Shown here piece by piece: positions 6,661 through 7,991 of a stretch of DNA of 7,991 nucleotides (the stretch's first letter is position 1; each line of letters begins with the position of its first letter). This DNA comes from Pediococcus sp. (GTDB lineage: Bacteria > Bacillota > Bacilli > Lactobacillales > Lactobacillaceae). Below the pieces are notes generated by a model. It worked only from the letters and a program-made list of their open reading frames with translations, had not been told where the DNA came from and made no database searches. The DNA lies in NCBI GenBank assembly GCA_022712335.1, contig JALAGR010000119.1, positions 1 to 7,991 on the forward strand. The letters are read 5' to 3'. The translations under genes and the position numbers were made by a program.

Positions 6661-7512
6661 ATGAAATATGCAATTACTGCTGCAACTGGAAATTTTGGAC
6701 AGACTGCGGTGAAAGAATTAATTAATTTAGTTGGCAAGGAAAACGTGGTGGCGATTGTTAGAGATATCGCTAAAGGGCAAAAAGTTTTACCAGAAGGTAT
6801 TGAACTTCGCCAAGGAAACTACGATGATGAAGCTTCGCTGGAAACGGCATTAAAGGGGATTGACCGGTTGCTCTTTATTTCTTCTCAACCAGGTGGTAAA
6901 GTAGCTCGTGGAACTCAACACCAAAATGTTGTTACAGCGATTAAAAATGCGGGTGTTGATTTTGTAGCCTATACTAGTTTTCCCAATGCTCAAGCATCAA
7001 CCAGTGCTTTGGCAGGCGACCATCGACTAACTGAAAATTTGATTAAAGAACAGGGCATCAAGCATTCATTCTTACGAAATAACTGGTATCTCCAAAATGA
7101 AATGGGCTTCCTTCAAAGTGGAGCTGCTGACCAGACGACAACGTACTGGACTGGTAACCAAGCGGGATGGGCTTTGGAACGCGAATACGCAGAAGCTGCA
7201 GCTAAAGTGCTCACGATGGATAATCCAGATGACGTTTACGAATTTACCGGAAAAATTCGCTCGTTTGTTGAATTAGGTGCCGCATTACAAGAAGCAACTG
7301 GCAACCATTTTGAAGTTAAGCAAGTAACTAAGGATGAATACCAAGCTCAACTTCAAGCTTCTGGTTTGGATGAAGCAACGGCAGCACTATTTACTTCATT
7401 CCAAGACCCAATCGAAGACGGTTCTCTAAATCAAAAGTCAGACGATTTAACAAAAGTTCTCGGTCACGAATTAACTAGTTTGCCAAAGGCGATTAATGAA
7501 ATTTTAAAATAA
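6661..7512 (+). CDS. NAD(P)H-binding oxidoreductase, QorB/NmrA-like atypical SDR
   Basis: This 283-aa protein closely follows the pattern of E. coli QorB (YtfG), an NADPH-dependent quinone oxidoreductase of the NmrA-like atypical short-chain dehydrogenases. The N-terminal Rossmann motif is TAATGNFG (6-13), with Ala in place of the usual first Gly. R34 in AIVRD (31-35) is where NADPH-preferring relatives carry a phosphate-binding Arg. Other shared blocks are RQGNYDDEASLETALKG (50-66), LLFISS (70-75), FVAYTSF (101-107), SFLRNNWYLQN (136-146) and the C-terminal LGHELTSLPKAI (267-278). It lacks the classical SDR YxxxK catalytic pair, as expected for this group. The start is ATG 6661, with AAGGAG 9 nt upstream; an in-frame ATG 48 nt earlier lies within the -10 box. 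It is the first gene of an operon with an Rrf2 regulator 16 nt downstream. A redox or electrophile detoxification role is inferred, and the true substrate is unknown. Confidence 0.88.
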   Translation: MKYAITAATGNFGQTAVKELINLVGKENVVAIVRDIAKGQKVLPEGIELRQGNYDDEASLETALKGIDRLLFISSQPGGKVARGTQHQNVVTAIKNAGVDFVAYTSFPNAQASTSALAGDHRLTENLIKEQGIKHSFLRNNWYLQNEMGFLQSGAADQTTTYWTGNQAGWALEREYAEAAAKVLTMDNPDDVYEFTGKIRSFVELGAALQEATGNHFEVKQVTKDEYQAQLQASGLDEATAALFTSFQDPIEDGSLNQKSDDLTKVLGHELTSLPKAINEILK

Positions 7513-7528
7513 AATTTAGGTGGTAAAC

Positions 7529-7957
7529 ATGAAATATTCCTACAAGTTAAGCGATGCAATCCACATTTTAACGTACTTGATTATCTACAAGGACGGCGAT
7601 CTATCAAGTAAAATGATTGCGGCTAGTATTGAATCTAACGCTAGTACGGTCAGAAATTTGATGTCAGATTTGCGAAGTGCTGGACTAATTACAACTCGAG
7701 CAGGGAGTGCGACGCCTGCGCTAAGTATTGCGCCAGAAAAAATCAGTATTTTAGACGTTTATAAGGCGATTAATATGGATCACGACTTGTTGCACATCGA
7801 TCCAAAAACCAATCCTCAATGTGTAGTGGGAGGCAATATTCAGGCTGTATTGGATGATGCATATACTGAAATTCAACAAAGTGCTTTCCAGAAAATGGAT
7901 GAAATTACCATTGCTGATATTACCGAAGGAATTTTGCAACGCCATCAACAAAGTTAA
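7529..7957 (+). CDS. Rrf2-family transcriptional regulator with a single cysteine
   Basis: This 142-aa protein has the Rrf2 layout: an N-terminal winged helix-turn-helix (about 7-70) with recognition segment IAASIESNASTVRNLMSDLRSAGL (about 30-53), a wing around TTRAGSATPALSIA (55-68), and a dimerisation helix near 105-125. It resembles the YwnA type. It has only C98 (NPQCVVGGNI), so it lacks the three-cysteine iron-sulfur site of IscR and NsrR. In the staphylococcal HypR subgroup, hypochlorite sensing uses C33 and C99; here the residue near 33 is Ser, and C98 appears equivalent to C99. The start is ATG 7529, with AGGTGG at 7518-7523, 5 nt upstream. A GTG 9 nt earlier would sit inside that ribosome binding site. 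It is cotranscribed with the oxidoreductase and probably autoregulates the pair through the promoter palindrome. Confidence 0.88.
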   Translation: MKYSYKLSDAIHILTYLIIYKDGDLSSKMIAASIESNASTVRNLMSDLRSAGLITTRAGSATPALSIAPEKISILDVYKAINMDHDLLHIDPKTNPQCVVGGNIQAVLDDAYTEIQQSAFQKMDEITIADITEGILQRHQQS

Positions 7958-7991
7958 TAATTTTTAATTACTAAAGAATAGTGATAATGAC

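Noticed and set aside
7520..7528. GTG start adding three residues to the Rrf2 regulator
   Set aside because: This GTG is part of the AGGTGG ribosome binding site that serves the ATG at 7529.
7958..7991. AT-rich tail after the Rrf2 gene examined for a terminator
   Set aside because: No hairpin followed by a T-tract is visible before the window ends.

Overview
The window looks like chromosomal DNA from a low-GC Gram-positive bacterium, most likely a member of the Lactobacillaceae. The reasons are AT-rich codon use, strong AGGAGG-type ribosome binding sites, GTG and TTG starts, a CcpA-type cre site and a Gram-positive style pyruvate dehydrogenase (PDH) gene order. The genus cannot be fixed from the sequence. 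All genes are on the + strand.

Region 1 (1-5915) is a tight operon: lplA (lipoate-protein ligase), pdhA and pdhB (E1 alpha and beta), pdhC (E2) and pdhD (E3). It is a self-contained unit. LplA attaches lipoate to Lys43 of E2, E1 decarboxylates pyruvate, E2 passes the acetyl group to CoA, and E3 reoxidises the lipoyl arm and yields NADH. Gaps are 2-11 nt, or an 8-nt overlap at pdhB/pdhC, so one polycistronic mRNA is expected. The leader holds an extended -10 promoter, a good cre site just downstream of the predicted transcription start, and a Rex-like TGTG-N8-CACA palindrome on the lplA start codon. Carbon and redox control would fit the enzyme.

Region 2 (5916-6307) has no protein gene and is the most unusual part. 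Three bases after pdhD come two back-to-back 124-nt units. They are about 71% identical by hand count with no indels. Differences concentrate in paired arms, and several are double compensatory changes, so both copies fold into the same long bulged hairpin closed by a second helix. This looks like a tandem structured RNA, probably in the pdh 3' UTR. I could not assign it to a known family. A long, nearly bidirectional hairpin terminator follows, then a promoter for the next gene.

Region 3 (6308-6574) is a monocistronic small two-helix membrane protein, probably DUF3923-like, with its own terminator.

Region 4 (6587-7957) is a two-gene operon: a QorB-like NAD(P)H-binding oxidoreductase and an Rrf2-family regulator with one cysteine. 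A strong promoter with an overlapping palindrome drives it, suggesting an autoregulated electrophile or redox stress module. The last 34 bases show nothing I can name.
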